Assembly: GCA_045632305.1 (NCBI GenBank) | Contig: JAZQWL010000046.1 | Span: forward strand, 1 to 38,098 | Direction: 5' to 3' | Length of the DNA: 38,098 bases | Source: SVTX01 sp045632305 | GTDB lineage: Bacteria; Bacillota; Clostridia; Oscillospirales; CAG-272 | In this document: positions 30,555-38,098 of the stretch, piece by piece | Layout: every line of letters starts with the position of its first letter | How positions within the stretch are numbered: position 1 is the first letter of the stretch | Translations under genes and position numbers: made by a program | Notes under the pieces: model-generated | The model's database searches: none | Told to the model about the DNA's origin: nothing | The model's input: only the letters and a program-made list of their open reading frames with translations

Positions 30555-31245
30555 ATTTGCATTTATTCTTCTTCGCCATGCATCGAAGCTCTGCCATCGC
30601 TACATCCAAGCCACCAACCGCATCGATAATGCCGTATTCTACGGCCTCCTTCCCTTCTATGATAGATCCGACGTCGGACGCCATCATATCGGGGCGCATC
30701 ATAAGCTCGTATACCTTATCCTCCTTTGCCTTCGAATGCATACATATAAAATTGACAATACGCTTTTGCATCTCGGCAAGATAAGTAAAGCTCTGCTCAA
30801 CACCGATAACGAGTCCGTTTATCCTGACGGGATGTATCGTCATCGTTGCGCTCGGCACGATGAACGATCTTTTGGCTGACACCGCAAGCGGTACACCGAT
30901 GGAATGTCCGCCGCCCAACACTAACGATACAGTTGGCTTTCTCATTGATGCGATGACCTCAGCGATTGCAAGTCCCGCCTCGACGTCGCCTCCCATTGTG
31001 TTTAACAGGACAAGAACACCGTCGACGTTATCATCCTCCTCGCAGGAAACAAGCGTAGGAATAATATGCTCGTATTTTGTCGCCTTCTGCCCTTCGGGAA
31101 GATAATAATGCCCCTCTATCTGCCCTATGATCGTAAGGCAGTGAATATTAACCCCATCCTTATTGACGTCGCATTCGCATACGTCGCGCGCCTCACCTTC
31201 GCTCTTTTCCTTATCCTTCTCATTACCGTTTTTCTCGCAAGACAT
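30553..31245 (-). CDS. tepA: ClpP-like protease of the TepA/YmfB type
   Basis: A 230-aa ClpP-fold protein. The catalytic Ser115 is in GGGHSIGVPLAVSAKRS and His138 is in TMTIHPVRINGL; the oxyanion-loop sequence LNTMGGDVEAGLA is present. Bacillus TepA was named for enhancing protein translocation; its true substrate is unclear. The N-terminal 30 residues are charged and Cys-containing, not conserved. AAGGAG precedes the ATG. In Bacillus tepA lies between the pnp-dap region and spoIIIE, matching its position near pnp and ftsK here. Confidence 0.88.
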   Translation of the reverse strand: MSCEKNGNEKDKEKSEGEARDVCECDVNKDGVNIHCLTIIGQIEGHYYLPEGQKATKYEHIIPTLVSCEEDDNVDGVLVLLNTMGGDVEAGLAIAEVIASMRKPTVSLVLGGGHSIGVPLAVSAKRSFIVPSATMTIHPVRINGLVIGVEQSFTYLAEMQKRIVNFICMHSKAKEDKVYELMMRPDMMASDVGSIIEGKEAVEYGIIDAVGGLDVAMAELRCMAKKNKCK

Positions 31246-31329
31246 ATCTTTTCTCCTTGGAATTTTGTTTATTTATTATTATTGACAATATTTTTTAAGA
31301 ATATATTCAAGGATTTATTGAAAAATATA

Positions 31330-31358
31330 TTTACTTTTAACATTTTTTATGTTATAAT
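31330..31358 (+). promoter_or_regulatory. sigma-A promoter of pduL and downstream genes
   Basis: TTTACT (four of six consensus bases), 17 bp, TATAAT. It lies 58 bases upstream of the pduL start codon in a very AT-rich region. Confidence 0.75.
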
Positions 31359-31416
31359 AATTATGTATGTAAATACGACAAAAAATTTAAATTCATATAA
31401 AGAGAGGATAACACCA

Positions 31417-31992
31417 ATGGCTAACAAGGTACTTGTTGAAACATCCGCAAGACACATCCACTTGACTGACGAAGCAGTAAAGGTTCTCTACGGCGAGGGC
31501 GCAACGCTCACACCCAAGAAGATGCTTTCCCAGCCCGACCAGTTTGCAGCTGCAAACGAAAAGATCAAGGTCGTAGGCCCCAAGGGTGAGCTTATGCTTT
31601 CCGTTCTCGGCCCCACAAGAAAGAGCAATCAGATCGAGCTTTCCTTCACAGATGCGAGAGTTCTCGGTCTTAAGGCAGTTCCCGTTCGCGAATCCGGCGA
31701 CGTTGCAGGCACACCCGGTGTAAAGATGGTAGGCCCCGCAGGCGAGCTTGAAATTTCCGAGGGCTGCATTATCGCAAAGAGACACATCCACCTCGATCCC
31801 GAAAGCGCTGCTGCATTCGGCGTAGTTGATAAGCAGATCGTAAAGGTTAAGATCGACAGCGACAGAACAACTATCTTTGATGACGTTGTTTGCCGTGTTT
31901 CCCCCGCATACGCACTTGCTATGCACATCGACACAGACGAATGCAACGCTTGCTGTGCATTCGGTGAAGTTTACGGAGAAGTTATCTGCTAA
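31417..31992 (+). CDS. pduL: phosphate propanoyltransferase (PduL-type)
   Basis: A 191-aa enzyme that transfers acyl groups between CoA and phosphate (propanoyl or acetyl), the step before acetate kinase. PduL duplicated-barrel motifs are present: SARHIHLTDE (zinc His) near the N-terminus, VLGPTRKSNQIELS, AKRHIHLDPESAAAFG and the final MHIDTDECNA with zinc His. No microcompartment shell genes or encapsulation peptide are seen, so it probably acts as the free cytoplasmic phosphotransacetylase of this organism (inference). GAGAGGATAACACC lies before the ATG. It is followed six bases later by the SGNH gene. Confidence 0.93.
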   Translation: MANKVLVETSARHIHLTDEAVKVLYGEGATLTPKKMLSQPDQFAAANEKIKVVGPKGELMLSVLGPTRKSNQIELSFTDARVLGLKAVPVRESGDVAGTPGVKMVGPAGELEISEGCIIAKRHIHLDPESAAAFGVVDKQIVKVKIDSDRTTIFDDVVCRVSPAYALAMHIDTDECNACCAFGEVYGEVIC

Positions 31993-31998
31993 TTTATT

Positions 31999-32637
31999 AT
32001 GAAAAAGATCAAGCTTCTTTTCCAGGGCGACAGTATCACCGACGCAGGTCGTGACCGCTCTGATATTCACAATCTTGGAGAAGGATATGCAAAGATTGCC
32101 GCTCAGATGCTCGCAGAAAAATACCCCGACGTTGAGTTCGGGTTTATAAACCTCGGAATCGGCGCCGAGCGTACGGGTCAGCTTTTCGACCGCTGGTATT
32201 CCGACTGCGTTGCTCTCTCCCCCGATATCGTTTCAATTTTCATCGGTATAAATGACGTATGGCACAGACGTGCTCTTTACCCGATATTTACTACCGAAGA
32301 ACAGATTGAAGTAAATTATCGCTCTATCCTGGAGCAGACAAAGGCACGACTTCCCGAAACTCTTATCGCTATGATCCAGCCCTACAACGAGGGTCCCGAT
32401 CAGGCGGATATGAGAGATGAGGTCGTAAGAATGCACTCTATCATTGGCGAACTTGCAGAAAAGTATGCCGACGCTTACATAAAGCTCGACGACGAAATGC
32501 ACGCTCACAAGGATTACGGTGAATATCACCATTTCACACGCGACGGCGTTCATCCCAACGAGGTCGGTGCTAAATTTATAGCAGATCTCTACGTGGATGC
32601 GGTGTCCCCCTTAATTGAAAAAATCATTGCAAAATGA
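31999..32637 (+). CDS. SGNH/GDSL-family hydrolase
   Basis: A 212-aa esterase-like protein without signal peptide. SGNH blocks are visible: block I GDSITDAG (Ser12), block II Gly in INLGIGAERTG, block III FIGINDVWH (Asn) and block V DGVHPNEVG (Asp and His catalytic pair). Members deacetylate sugars or cleave acyl esters; the substrate cannot be told. It starts six bases after pduL and has no strong ribosome site, suggesting coupling to pduL translation. A physiological link to acyl-phosphate metabolism is possible but not shown. Confidence 0.88.
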   Translation: MKKIKLLFQGDSITDAGRDRSDIHNLGEGYAKIAAQMLAEKYPDVEFGFINLGIGAERTGQLFDRWYSDCVALSPDIVSIFIGINDVWHRRALYPIFTTEEQIEVNYRSILEQTKARLPETLIAMIQPYNEGPDQADMRDEVVRMHSIIGELAEKYADAYIKLDDEMHAHKDYGEYHHFTRDGVHPNEVGAKFIADLYVDAVSPLIEKIIAK

Positions 32638-32689
32638 TTTTATAAATTTGTATTTGTTTTAAAAATTATACACAAGGAGAACAAAAAAA

Positions 32690-33406
32690 ATGAGCACAGA
32701 ATTTAACTGCGAATATGCTACAAGTCTTGAAGTACAGCATATGTGCAAGGTTGCTAAGGGTCCCGACCACGGTCCCGCTCCCATTCCCGAAGAAGGCAAG
32801 TGGGTTCAGGCAAAACAGATTTCGGATATTTCCGCATACACACACGGTGTGGGCTGGTGTGCACCCCAGCAGGGCGCTTGCAAGCTCTCCCTCAACGTAA
32901 AAAACGGTGTTATCGAAGAAGCACTCGTTGAAACTATCGGTTGCTCCGGTATGACTCACTCCGCTGCTATGGCTGCTGAAATTCTTCCCGGTAAGACAAT
33001 CCTTGAAGCTCTCAACACAGACCTTGTTTGTGACGCTATCAACACTGCTATGAGAGAGCTCTTCCTTCAGATCGTTTACGGTAGATCTCAGTCTGCTTTC
33101 TCTGAAGGCGGTCTTGTAATCGGTGCAGGTATGGAAGACCTCGGTAAGGGCGAACGCTCCATGGTTGGTACTATGTACGGTACAAAGGCAAAGGGTGTTA
33201 GATACCTTGAGATGACAGAGGGCTACTGCACAAGAATGGCTCTTGACGAAAACGACCAGGTTATCGGCTACGAATTCGTATCCCTCGGCAAGATGACAGA
33301 CTTCATCAAGAAGGGTATGGAGCCCAACGAAGCATACGAGAAGTCCAAGGGTACATACGGCAGATTCGCTGATGCTGTTAAGTACATCGACCCCCGTAAG
33401 GAATAA
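32690..33406 (+). CDS. NifU/IscU-like iron-sulfur scaffold-type protein paired with GGGtGRT protein
   Basis: A 238-aa protein. The middle region resembles the IscU/NifU scaffold and TSCPD folds: GACKLSLNVKNGVI, then GCSGMTHSAAMAAEILPGKT (residues 84-103), with cysteines at 57, 64, 85 and 114 and further at 7, 19 and 180. The three-cysteine IscU pattern is only partly matched, so cluster assembly is not proven. The C-terminal third (KAKGVRYLEMTEGYCTRM onward) is specific to this family. AAGGAG lies before the ATG. The GGGtGRT gene follows 18 bases later, and this pairing recurs in anaerobes as I know the families. Codon bias suggests high expression. Confidence 0.82.
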   Translation: MSTEFNCEYATSLEVQHMCKVAKGPDHGPAPIPEEGKWVQAKQISDISAYTHGVGWCAPQQGACKLSLNVKNGVIEEALVETIGCSGMTHSAAMAAEILPGKTILEALNTDLVCDAINTAMRELFLQIVYGRSQSAFSEGGLVIGAGMEDLGKGERSMVGTMYGTKAKGVRYLEMTEGYCTRMALDENDQVIGYEFVSLGKMTDFIKKGMEPNEAYEKSKGTYGRFADAVKYIDPRKE

Positions 33407-33424
33407 TTAAAGGAGGAAAATATA

Positions 33425-34423
33425 ATGGCACATTTTGAAGGTTATGAAAGACGCGAAGCGAAGATCCTCGCTTGTCTTAAAGAATATGGAATTTCCTCCA
33501 TCGACGAATGTAAGGAAATTTGTGATGCTCGTGGCATCAACCCCTATAAGATCGTAGAAGAAACACAGCCCATCGCATTTGAAAATGCAAAGTGGGCTTA
33601 CACAGTTGGCGCAGCTATCGCAATCAAGAAGGGCTGCACAAAGGCATCTGACGCCGCTGCCGCTATCGGTATCGGTCTTCAGTCCTTCTGTATCCCCGGC
33701 TCCGTTGCTGAAAACCGCAAGGTTGGTCTTGGCCACGGTAACCTCGGCGCAATGCTCCTCTCCGAAGAAACAGATTGCTTCTGCTTCCTCGCTGGTCACG
33801 AATCCTTCGCAGCTGCTGAAGGCGCTATTAAGATCGCCCTCAACGCTAACAAGGTAAGAGTAAAGCCCCTCCGTGTAATCCTCAACGGTCTTGGTAAGGA
33901 CGCTGCATTCACCATTTCCAGAATCAACGGCTTTACATACGTTCAGACTGAATTTGATCCTTACACTGAAGAAGTTAAGGTTGTAAAGGAAACAGCTTAC
34001 TCTAACGGCCCCAGAGCTGCAGTTAAGTGCTACGGCTCCGACTCCGTTCCCGAAGGCGTTGCAATCATGCGTCTTGAAAACGTTGGCGTTTCCATCACAG
34101 GTAACTCCACTAACCCCACTCGCTTCCAGCACCCCGTTGCAGGTACATACAAGAAGTGGTGTAACGAAAACAGCAAGAAGTACTTCTCTGTTGCTTCCGG
34201 TGGTGGTACAGGTAGAACACTTCACCCCGATAACATGGCAGCAGGTCCCGCTTCCTACGGTATGACAGACACAATGGGTAGAATGCACGGCGACGCTCAG
34301 TTCGCTGGCTCTTCCTCTGTTCCCGCTCACGTAGAGATGATGGGTCTCATCGGCGCAGGTAACAACCCCATGGTTGGTATGACTGTTGCTGTTGCTGTTG
34401 CTATCGAAGAGGCTTGCAAATAA
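33425..34423 (+). CDS. GGGtGRT family protein (function unknown)
   Basis: A 332-aa protein of the GGGtGRT family, named for the motif seen here as SGGGTGRTLHPDN (258-270). Other conserved-looking blocks are GLGHGNLGAMLLSEETDCFCFLAGHESFAA (given as GLGHGNLGAML, TDCFCFLAGHE), FQHPVAGTYKKW and SSVPAHVEMMGLIGAGNNPM. It has ten cysteines (e.g. 17, 29, 33, 71, 89, 118, 120, 202, 246) and no membrane segment. The glycine-rich motif suggests a phosphate or nucleotide site, and the link to a NifU-like partner suggests metal chemistry; both are inference. AAAGGAGG precedes the ATG. A 13-bp hairpin spans its stop codon. Confidence 0.88.
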   Translation: MAHFEGYERREAKILACLKEYGISSIDECKEICDARGINPYKIVEETQPIAFENAKWAYTVGAAIAIKKGCTKASDAAAAIGIGLQSFCIPGSVAENRKVGLGHGNLGAMLLSEETDCFCFLAGHESFAAAEGAIKIALNANKVRVKPLRVILNGLGKDAAFTISRINGFTYVQTEFDPYTEEVKVVKETAYSNGPRAAVKCYGSDSVPEGVAIMRLENVGVSITGNSTNPTRFQHPVAGTYKKWCNENSKKYFSVASGGGTGRTLHPDNMAAGPASYGMTDTMGRMHGDAQFAGSSSVPAHVEMMGLIGAGNNPMVGMTVAVAVAIEEACK

Positions 34424-34443
34424 TTTGCTCGCAAATTATTTGC
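34416..34443 (+). repeat. 13-bp perfect palindrome over the stop codon of the GGGtGRT gene
   Basis: GCAAATAATTTGC pairs perfectly with GCAAATTATTTGC across the two-base loop TC. The TAA at 34421-34423 lies in the left arm. No T run follows, so it is not a classical terminator; it abuts hairpin array 2. Confidence 0.88.
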
Positions 34444-34444
34444 A

Positions 34445-34606
34445 ATGAATTGCCCTTGCGGGCATGAATTGGCTTATGCTATGAATTGTCCTTGCGGACA
34501 TGAATTGCCTTCGGCATTAGGATGCGGGCAATTCAATTCATGAAGGCGCAAGCCTTCAAATCATGACGCGAAGAGTCAATTCATGAAATCGAAGATTTCA
34601 AATCAT
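34445..34606. repeat. mini-hairpin array, locus 2 (four ATGAATTG, four CAATTCAT/CAAATCAT)
   Basis: Forward words start at 34445, 34464, 34481 and 34500. Inverted words start at 34534, 34557 (CAAATCAT), 34577 and 34599 (CAAATCAT). Inserts between them are self-complementary: GCCC/GGGC, GTCC/GGAC, GCC/GGC, GAAGGC/GCCTTC, GAC/GTC and GAAATC/GATTTC. The architecture (four plus four, 16-25 base period, middle hairpin) equals locus 1, but the stem sequences differ. It lies between the convergent genes GGGtGRT and hsdR. No coding potential is seen. Confidence 0.88.
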
Positions 34607-34617
34607 TAATAAAAAAG

Positions 34618-34667
34618 TTGGACACATCATAAACGTATTTTCGTCTGTGATGTGTCCAATATTTTTT
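34618..34667. terminator. bidirectional terminator next to hairpin array 2
   Basis: TTGGACACATCA pairs perfectly with TGATGTGTCCAA, with an inner ACG/CGT helix; six A lie before it and six T after it. It corresponds in position to the terminator beside array 1. Confidence 0.9.
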
Positions 34668-34678
34668 GTTTTTAATGA

Positions 34679-34801
34679 AAGCTTAAGCACTCTGAAGACT
34701 TCGGTGGCAGCCTTGAAGATGCTGATGTCATGAAACTTTGCAGCTGCTCAAGGAATAGTTATTATAAATATAAACACGAATTAAAAAGCATTAGAACTTA
34801 A
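34679..34801 (+). pseudogene. remnant of a recombinase-like C-terminus (helix-turn-helix)
   Basis: A 40-codon open stretch with no start codon or ribosome site: residues KLKHSEDFGGSLEDADVM, then KLCSCSRNSYYKYKHELK and a TAA at 34799. The pattern DVMKLCSCSRNSYYKYK resembles the C-terminal helix-turn-helix of small serine recombinases/resolvases in Clostridia. A stop codon (TGA, 34676-34678) precedes it, and the terminator and hairpin array occupy the place of the rest of the gene. The family assignment is from memory of the pattern and is tentative. It ends three bases from the hsdR stop. Confidence 0.4.
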
Positions 34802-34804
34802 ATA

Positions 34805-37800
34805 TCACGCCGCCGCATTTGCATTAATCTTTTCAATTACGCTTCTTATACCCAACCAAATCGAAATATCGGTAAATACTTCAACAATGCTACCTCTGTC
34901 AGTGAAGGGTGCCTCCTGAAGCACCGACATATCCTTCATTACACCATTTCGCACGATATACTCAATGATCTGATTGACAAAATAGATTTGGTCTGCATCA
35001 AGATTAACGTCGTTCAGATACTCCGCAAATGCTGCTTTAGCTGCCATCATATCAAGGCCAACGATCTCACGGACAAACTCGCCAAGAGGCTTTTCACCAT
35101 ACTCTGCTTCGTAGTCCTTTTTGCTACCAACCTCACTCCACAGAATGCGCTCAAGCGCCTTAACGTCGTCAGCACTTAAAGGAACGTTGCTCTTTAATTT
35201 GGCAATAGCTGCTTCGTCCTGATGCTGACGGATATAGAATTCCGCCTTTACCTTGTAATTCTTTAGATCATCACTTTCAAGATCCGACTCATTCCATTCA
35301 ACGGCAAGAATTTCTTCATCGAAGTTAGTGATATACTTTACCTTTCGTTTCGGAAGATATTTCATCAGATCACGCAGATTTTCACGAATATGCTCAAATT
35401 CATTGATACCTGCATTATCCAAATAATCGGTATGAAGAATTTTGTTGATAAGATCGGACTGAACCATAATTTCGGGAATATTTGCCACGCTCGCGATACC
35501 GCTGACCTTTTTATAGAGATCGGTACGAGCGCGAGAATATTTCTTTCCAGCGAGATATGCAAGTTCAATTCCGTACATTAGAGCGTCAAAACGAACAGCT
35601 GATACCTCTTCCTCATCGGGCGTGATCAACGGAGCGAGTTCTTCCGCCATAAGTAGTGTATCCTCATAGGTAAGAGAATTGTAATGGTCGGGATTTGCAT
35701 ACTGCTCAACGTAACGCAAATGCTGACGAACTGCAAAGTTCTCTTTGTTGAGCTCCCGCACCTTACGCACCATATCGTCAACCAAAGACTTGCGGAATGC
35801 AATCAGATCGGTTGTCTGATAGGCAAGATCCTGCAATTTATAAGCAATCTGCGCCTTGAGCTTAAAGATAGCTCCCTGCAGGGCAATCTGGTTAGCTGTA
35901 GGACGGCCGTTATTCATACGGAAGAACTCAAAGTTTCCGCAGAAATCGAAGATGTAGAATTTATCCTTATCCTTGCCGTCCATAAGCCCGTCACAACGGC
36001 GCGTGCCGCGACCTATCATCTGCCAGAACTTCGCCTTGCTCATCACCTTCTTGAAGAACACGAGGTTTAGCACCTCGGGTACGTCAATACCCGTGTCAAG
36101 CATATCAACAGAGATAGCAATTTGAGGGAGCTTATTGGGATCGGAAAATTCATCAATAGCACTCTGCGCATAAGTCATATAGTTATCAATGACCTTGGTG
36201 TATCCGGGCAGGTGGGGGTATTCCTTGCCGAATATCTCGTGGATCTTTTCGGCATGCTCATGATTCTTGGCAAAGATGATCGTCTTTCCGAGCTTTTCGC
36301 CGTAGTCAATGCGAAGACCGTCTTGCATTAAGATGTGAAGCACCTGACGAATGGTATCCTCGTTGAACACCCACTCGTTGATGGCAGAGGAGGCAATGCT
36401 TTCGGGAAGTTCACCATTTTCGTCCTCAAATGTATCCTCGTACGCCTGCTTATCTTCTTCCGACAGATCATCATATACGATACCTTGCTCAATGAATTTC
36501 AATTTGCTTTCAACCGACATAAAATCGACAAGGTATCCATCGGTGACTGCCTGTCCAAGCTCGTAGCCATAGGTAGGAACACCGTTTTCAAGCTCGAAAA
36601 TCTCATAGGTGTTTTTGTCGATCTCATCCTTCGGTGTCGCCGTAAGACCAACCAACGGCGCATCGAAATAATTGAAAATATCCTTGTACTTGTTATAGAT
36701 AGAACGGTGTGCTTCGTCTACGATAACGAGATCAAAATGTCCAACCGTAAAGAGCTTCTTTTCGTTCTCGTCCTTTACTGTATCAATACAGTTCATCATG
36801 GTCTGATATGTCGAGAACACACAGCGAGAATCAAAGTTTTCCTTGTCCTCGCAGAGATTTGTCACCGAAAGGTCGGGAAGCATATTCACAAATGAGCGCT
36901 TTGCTTGCGTAACAAGCGAGTTGCGGTCGGCAAGGAACAAAATGTTTTTGACCCAACCATGATCGAGCAAGACCTTGCAAAGAGCAATGACAGTTCTAGT
37001 CTTACCTGAACCCGTTGCCATTACGAGAAGTGCCTTGCGACGATTCTTCTTATCGAATGCTTCACAAACCGCCTTGATTGCGCCTTCCTGATAGTAACGT
37101 CCGGCAATCGCTTTGTCGACCATTACGTTCTTGATGCTCGTCCGCATTGTGTGCAGATTAAAAAGCTTTTCAAGATCACGCTTCGAGTAGATAGATGCCA
37201 CCTTGCGTTCAGGATAATACTTGTCGTTCCAGATGCGCGTGTCAAAACCGTTTGAGAGGAAAATGATCGGTCTGCGACCGTATTTCTGCTCCAAAAGGTC
37301 AGCGTAAAGCTTTGCCTGCTGTCTACCCTTGGCAACGTCCACGCAGGTGCGCTTGGCTTCGAGAACAGCAAGAGGTTTGCCGTCGTCACCAAAGAGCACG
37401 TAATCGGCATAGCCCACCTCACTCTTGTTGGGCATACCGTAAAGCTCGACCTCATTCAGCCAATCCTTGCCCTCTACCCAGCCTGCATCCTGAAGCATAA
37501 AGTCGATATAGATCTTTCTTGTCTTGTACTCGGAGAGATCAAGTGGCTTTGGTACGTAGGTCTGCTGTTGCTCGGCTCGGCGCGCGGTAAGCTCATCCTT
37601 GAGCGCCTTGTTTTCCCCTATGAGCTTGGCAATATCAATCTCGTTCTCGGGAACAAATGCAAGCGCCTCGTCTACGGTAAGCTCAAGTAAGGATTTGTCA
37701 AACTGCTGCTCGGTGTATTCGGGAGCATAGAAATATGCAACACAGTCAAGAAATATAAAAAGGTTTTCAAGGCAAAGCTCTGCCTGTTCCTTTGTCACCT

Positions 37801-38098
37801 TTTTGCCGCCGTGAGCGGCATTATTGCCAAGCTTACGTATGAATTCCATACGGCGCCAGATATCGTCGCCAATGATGTCGCGGAACTTCTCGTCATTCAT
37901 CAGACTGACAAGGTTATCCTGATAAGGCATGACGAGATCACGGTCAACGGAATACATCCACTTGACCGCAAACTCCATCGCCCTGCGGCAGTTGAGCACG
38001 CAGGAATCCACGTCTATATGTAATATTTTCTCCGCCGATATCGCTACGTCCGCAAACGTGTCAAAATCGGGGGTATTTTTTAGGAAATCAAAGTTGGT
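34805..38098 (-). CDS. hsdR: type I restriction enzyme R subunit (5' end outside window)
   Basis: The frame is open to the right edge, so at least 1097 residues are visible and the true start lies beyond. The GTG at 38011 is not the start, since the upstream codons read NFDFLKNTPDFDTFADVAI, typical of this family's N-terminus. Domains in order: DUF4145-type helical domain (RRAMEFAVKWMYS, RKLGNNAAHGG); nuclease domain with VGYADYVLFGDDGKPLAVLEAKR (D..ExK); SF2 translocase with ATGSGKTRT, VDEAHR, LTATPK and QMIGRGTRR; and an EcoEI-type C-terminal domain. With HsdM and HsdS, expected upstream to the right, it cuts unmethylated DNA after ATP-driven translocation. It has no promoter in this window. 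Confidence 0.95.
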   Translation of the reverse strand, partial: TNFDFLKNTPDFDTFADVAISAEKILHIDVDSCVLNCRRAMEFAVKWMYSVDRDLVMPYQDNLVSLMNDEKFRDIIGDDIWRRMEFIRKLGNNAAHGGKKVTKEQAELCLENLFIFLDCVAYFYAPEYTEQQFDKSLLELTVDEALAFVPENEIDIAKLIGENKALKDELTARRAEQQQTYVPKPLDLSEYKTRKIYIDFMLQDAGWVEGKDWLNEVELYGMPNKSEVGYADYVLFGDDGKPLAVLEAKRTCVDVAKGRQQAKLYADLLEQKYGRRPIIFLSNGFDTRIWNDKYYPERKVASIYSKRDLEKLFNLHTMRTSIKNVMVDKAIAGRYYQEGAIKAVCEAFDKKNRRKALLVMATGSGKTRTVIALCKVLLDHGWVKNILFLADRNSLVTQAKRSFVNMLPDLSVTNLCEDKENFDSRCVFSTYQTMMNCIDTVKDENEKKLFTVGHFDLVIVDEAHRSIYNKYKDIFNYFDAPLVGLTATPKDEIDKNTYEIFELENGVPTYGYELGQAVTDGYLVDFMSVESKLKFIEQGIVYDDLSEEDKQAYEDTFEDENGELPESIASSAINEWVFNEDTIRQVLHILMQDGLRIDYGEKLGKTIIFAKNHEHAEKIHEIFGKEYPHLPGYTKVIDNYMTYAQSAIDEFSDPNKLPQIAISVDMLDTGIDVPEVLNLVFFKKVMSKAKFWQMIGRGTRRCDGLMDGKDKDKFYIFDFCGNFEFFRMNNGRPTANQIALQGAIFKLKAQIAYKLQDLAYQTTDLIAFRKSLVDDMVRKVRELNKENFAVRQHLRYVEQYANPDHYNSLTYEDTLLMAEELAPLITPDEEEVSAVRFDALMYGIELAYLAGKKYSRARTDLYKKVSGIASVANIPEIMVQSDLINKILHTDYLDNAGINEFEHIRENLRDLMKYLPKRKVKYITNFDEEILAVEWNESDLESDDLKNYKVKAEFYIRQHQDEAAIAKLKSNVPLSADDVKALERILWSEVGSKKDYEAEYGEKPLGEFVREIVGLDMMAAKAAFAEYLNDVNLDADQIYFVNQIIEYIVRNGVMKDMSVLQEAPFTDRGSIVEVFTDISIWLGIRSVIEKINANAAA

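Noticed and set aside
33407..34330. A 307-codon open frame antisense to the GGGtGRT gene
   Set aside because: Antisense to a well supported gene with strong codon bias; Cys-rich composition typical of such shadows.
33407..34423. Selenocysteine or programmed frameshift in the GGGtGRT gene
   Set aside because: The frame is continuous from start to stop and the length is as expected for the family; no in-frame TGA is seen.
34445..34606. Simple terminator cluster
   Set aside because: The hairpins have no T runs, and a separate, clear terminator follows at 34618-34667.
38009..38011. GTG as the hsdR start codon
   Set aside because: The frame stays open to the window edge, and the upstream codons fit the usual N-terminus of the family, so the gene is partial.

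Overview
The window looks like a chromosome segment of an anaerobic, endospore-forming Clostridia (most likely an Oscillospirales/Ruminococcaceae-type gut bacterium; this is inference). Supporting features are three sporulation loci (spoIIA, spoIIGA-sigE, complete spoIIIAA-AH), pyruvate phosphate dikinase, a group B [FeFe] hydrogenase-like protein, an O2-scavenging flavodiiron fusion protein, PduL, and the low-to-mid GC content.

Layout. (1) 1-3.2 kb: the 3' end of ppdK, a 62-aa orphan gene with a near-consensus promoter, a palindrome-rich convergent spacer, the spoIIA operon on the minus strand (spoIIAA, spoIIAB, sigF), and a small membrane protein. (2) 3.2-9.2 kb, minus strand: an EF-G-like GTPase, hflX-yigZ-tatD as a tightly coupled operon, rpmE, and a lipoprotein. 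(3) 9.3-17.2 kb: spoIIGA-sigE on the plus strand behind a spoIIG-like long-spacer promoter, a large palindromic element, a two-domain P-loop protein of the PRK06851 type, and the eight-gene spoIIIA operon. (4) 17.3-25.2 kb, minus strand: the flavodiiron-flavin reductase-rubredoxin protein, then ftsK/spoIIIE-lgt-CPBP protease-hydrogenase as one apparent operon. (5) 25.4-31.2 kb: two half-sized TauE/SafE transporters, rpsO and pnp with structured leaders, a VanY-like protein that has lost its catalytic residues, a small orphan, and a TepA-type ClpP homologue. (6) 31.4-34.4 kb, plus strand: pduL, an SGNH hydrolase, and a NifU/IscU-like protein next to a GGGtGRT protein, a conserved pair of unknown role. 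(7) 34.4-38.1 kb: a second hairpin array, a recombinase-like gene remnant, and hsdR of a type I restriction system running off the right edge.

How the genes work together. SpoIIAA/SpoIIAB/SigF set forespore fate. SpoIIGA processes pro-SigE in the mother cell. SigE normally drives spoIIIA, whose products build the channel to the forespore, and SpoIIIE/FtsK pumps the chromosome. rpsO-pnp-tepA-ftsK partly preserves the neighbourhood known from Bacillus.

The most unusual structure is not a protein. Two convergent intergenic regions (10.9-11.1 kb and 34.4-34.6 kb) each carry four ATGAATTG words followed by four inverted CAATTCAT words. They are separated by different mini-hairpins whose arms vary but stay complementary, and whose loops, read on the CAATTCAT strand, are mostly GNA or GNNA. 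I do not know a named element with this architecture.
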